DNA from: Inia geoffrensis
Lineage: Eukaryota > Chordata > Mammalia > Artiodactyla > Iniidae
Direction: 5' to 3'
Assembly: GCA_036417435.1 (NCBI GenBank)
Contig: CM070909.1
Coordinates: 8,898,597 to 8,962,596 of the forward strand
Length of the DNA: 64,000 nucleotides
Shown here: positions 61,960 to 64,000 of the stretch, in pieces
How the letters are laid out: every line of letters begins with the position of its first letter
Position numbering within the stretch: the first letter of the stretch is position 1
Notes under the pieces: generated by a model
What the model was told of the DNA's origin: nothing
What the model saw: the letters and a program-made list of their open reading frames with translations, nothing else
The model's database searches: none
Program-made: the position numbers and the translations under genes

Positions 61960-62760
61960 GCAAAAACTTAAATCCTTGCCTCACCAAAAAAGAAATCTAA
62001 ATGGCTAATAAACACTTAAAAATGTGCTCAGCCTCATTAGACATCAGAGAAGTACAAATAAAATCACATCCACCAGGTTGGCAAAAATTCAAAACTCTGA
62101 CAATACATGGTGCTCAATGTTGCTAAGTGTGTGGAGCAACTGCGACTCCCACATAAAGTCCAGGAAATGTTGATTGGTTCAGTCGCTTTGGAAATCAGTT
62201 TAGCATTGTCTAGTAAAGCTGACCACACCTTCTGACCCAGCAAGTCCACTCCTGGGTATATACCCAGAGAGACCCACGCATACGGTTACCAGTACACACA
62301 TACACCAGGGTCAGTAGAAGCAGGAAGTGAACCCAATGTTCACCATCATAAATAATGGTGTAGACACACAACGAAGTGCTATATAGTACTGAAAATGCAT
62401 GAACTATAGTGAAACATGGCAGTATGCATAAATCTCATGAACATTTTGTTGAGAAAAAAGAAGCAAGACGAAAGAGAAAACATACAGTGTGATTCCATTC
62501 ATACAGTTTAAAAAACTAAACTACCTTGTTTAGGCGTACATACATAAGCGGTGAAGCTAATATAACAAGAAGCAAGAAATGATCACCACCAAAGACTGTA
62601 GTCATTGCTCTAGGAAGGAAGAAGTTGATTATGATCGAAGAGGATGGATGACTTCTGAGCTTCCAGTAATGCTCCATCTCTGGATTTACGTGGTAATTAC
62701 ATAGTCATCTCACATTATAGTTATTCATAAACTATACATACATGCTTATGCAATTTTCTG
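61960..62760 (+). mobile_element. L1 3' fragment
   Basis: Sense, diverged L1 ORF2/3' sequence ('cctcattagacatcagagaa', 'cagcaagtccactcctgggt'). No useful frame remains. Confidence 0.68.
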
Positions 62761-63430
62761 CTAGGATGTATATTTCACACAGCACAATGAAAGGGAACAG
62801 GTTTGGGTTAAGCATGGCAAAGGATTCAGTTTTGACTATTTTAGTATAAAGTGCCTGTGAGACAATCAAATGTTGGTGCTGAATAGATTGGAGATGTACA
62901 CGTGAGGGTCCTGGATATACAGGTGATAACTGAAGCATAAGAGAAGATCACCTACAGCATGTAGGAAGGTGACAAGAAAAGGGGACTTAGGGCAAGACTC
63001 TGTGGCGCTCCCACATTTAATGGTCGGGTAGGAGAGGCGGAGCCAGCAAAGGAAGCTGAAGAGGAATAGTGAAAGAAGTAGGAAGAAACCAAGGAAATAT
63101 GCTTTCTGGGGAAAAAAAAAAAAAACTTTTAAACAGAAAGGAGTGGTCAACTATGTCAGATGCTCCTGAGAGGTCAATTAAGATGAAGATTGGAAAGTGT
63201 CCATTGGATTTATGTAGTCACTGACCTCGGCAAGAGTAGGTCCAATGAAGATATGGGGATGGAGTGAGATGAAGGATGGGTGGGAGGTAAGCAGGGCCAC
63301 CACATGGCACAGCTGCAGAAGGCACCTTTCAGATTATACCCCAGGAGGCACCATTTACACAGATTACAGTTTAATGGTGTCCATAGGGCCATTCTATGCC
63401 GAGACCCTGGAGAGAAATGGAGCCCCTGAG
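62760..63430. other. Unassigned intergenic stretch
   Basis: No gene or clear repeat is recognised. It is unique-looking sequence with short frames only. Confidence 0.4.
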
Positions 63431-63665
63431 CAGAGTGATTGAAGAGCATGACCTCCAAGGTCCAGCAGCCTGTCCTCAAATACTGGTTCCACCACTTACT
63501 AACGATGTGAAGTTGGCCAAGTAACTCAAACTTCTTGCACTTCAAGATCTAAATCTATAGAAATAGTGCCAATGCCATAGGATTGTTGTGAGGAGTAAAG
63601 ACAACAGTCTACATAAAATGTTTAGCACATGGTAAGAATTTAACAAATGTGAATTATTATTTTCT
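63430..63665 (+). mobile_element. MIR element
   Basis: Contains 'aagagcatgacctccaaggt', 'caagtaactcaaacttcttg' and 'ggattgttgtgaggagtaaa', a diverged MIR pattern. Confidence 0.65.
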
Positions 63666-63764
63666 GTATTAACTTAGACAAATTCTTTCAAGAAGTTTGG
63701 CTGTGATGGGAGAAGAGAAATGACAATAGCTGGAAGGGGGCATATAATTAAAGAAAGGTGGTTT

Positions 63765-64000
63765 TTGTTTTGTCTTGTTAGAATTAGTAGACTTTATTTC
63801 TTAAAGTTTAGGTTTACAGAAAGATTGCACGGAAAGTACAGAGAGTTTCCAGTTACACTTTCTCCCCCTCCACGCACAAAGTTTCCCCTACTATTAACAT
63901 CTTGCATTAGTGGTACATTTGTTACAATTAATGAACCAATATTGATACATTATTACTAACTAAAGTCCATAGTTTACATTAGAGTTCACTCTTTGTGTTG
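63765..64000 (-). mobile_element. Older L1 3' end, antisense, cut by window edge
   Basis: Contains 'aggtttacagaaagattgca' and 'agtacagagagtttccagtt', an antisense older L1 3' end that continues past the window. Confidence 0.65.

Overview
The window is nuclear DNA from a mammal, most likely a cetacean. It holds more than 20 copies of tRNA-derived SINEs of the CHR type, which begin with the 'cttccctggtggcgcagtgg' head. Both the roughly 200 bp and the roughly 350 bp forms are present, on both strands, many with clean target-site duplications. I saw no ruminant Bov-tA tails and no pig PRE-1. The species cannot be fixed by eye.

Two protein-coding genes are supported, and the order matches mammalian 12p13-type synteny (TNFRSF1A - SCNN1A - LTBR). 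Positions 1-640 are GC-rich, with a 10-bp G-rich minisatellite, and probably belong to the TNFRSF1A promoter side; this rests on synteny only. SCNN1A, the alpha subunit of the epithelial sodium channel, lies on the minus strand. Its 12 coding exons run from the start codon at 25530 to the stop at 6076. Joining them gives an uninterrupted 648-residue frame with every intron phase consistent. Its upstream flank contains a glucocorticoid response element (26963-26977) that nearly matches the published human one. LTBR, the lymphotoxin beta receptor, lies on the plus strand. Its 10 coding exons run from 36601 to 42286 and give 421 residues. The two genes are divergent, about 10 kb apart.

Notable gene-level points are a probable GC-AG intron in SCNN1A; a short upstream ORF whose stop overlaps the SCNN1A start codon as ATGA; a frame change that replaces the LTBR C-terminus relative to human; and an Asp-to-Ala change in the LTBR TRAF-binding core (IPEEGA).

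The rest is intergenic and intronic DNA: L1 fragments, old MIR/L2 copies, DNA-transposon remnants, SINEs (several nested), a decayed minus-strand endogenous retrovirus with a probable LTR (53.3-56.9 kb), and a candidate processed retrocopy of an unidentified transcript (44.9-47.4 kb). No wholly new biological system was found. The two genes act in separate pathways (epithelial sodium uptake; TNF-family signalling for lymphoid organ development), and their proximity is ancestral synteny rather than a functional unit.
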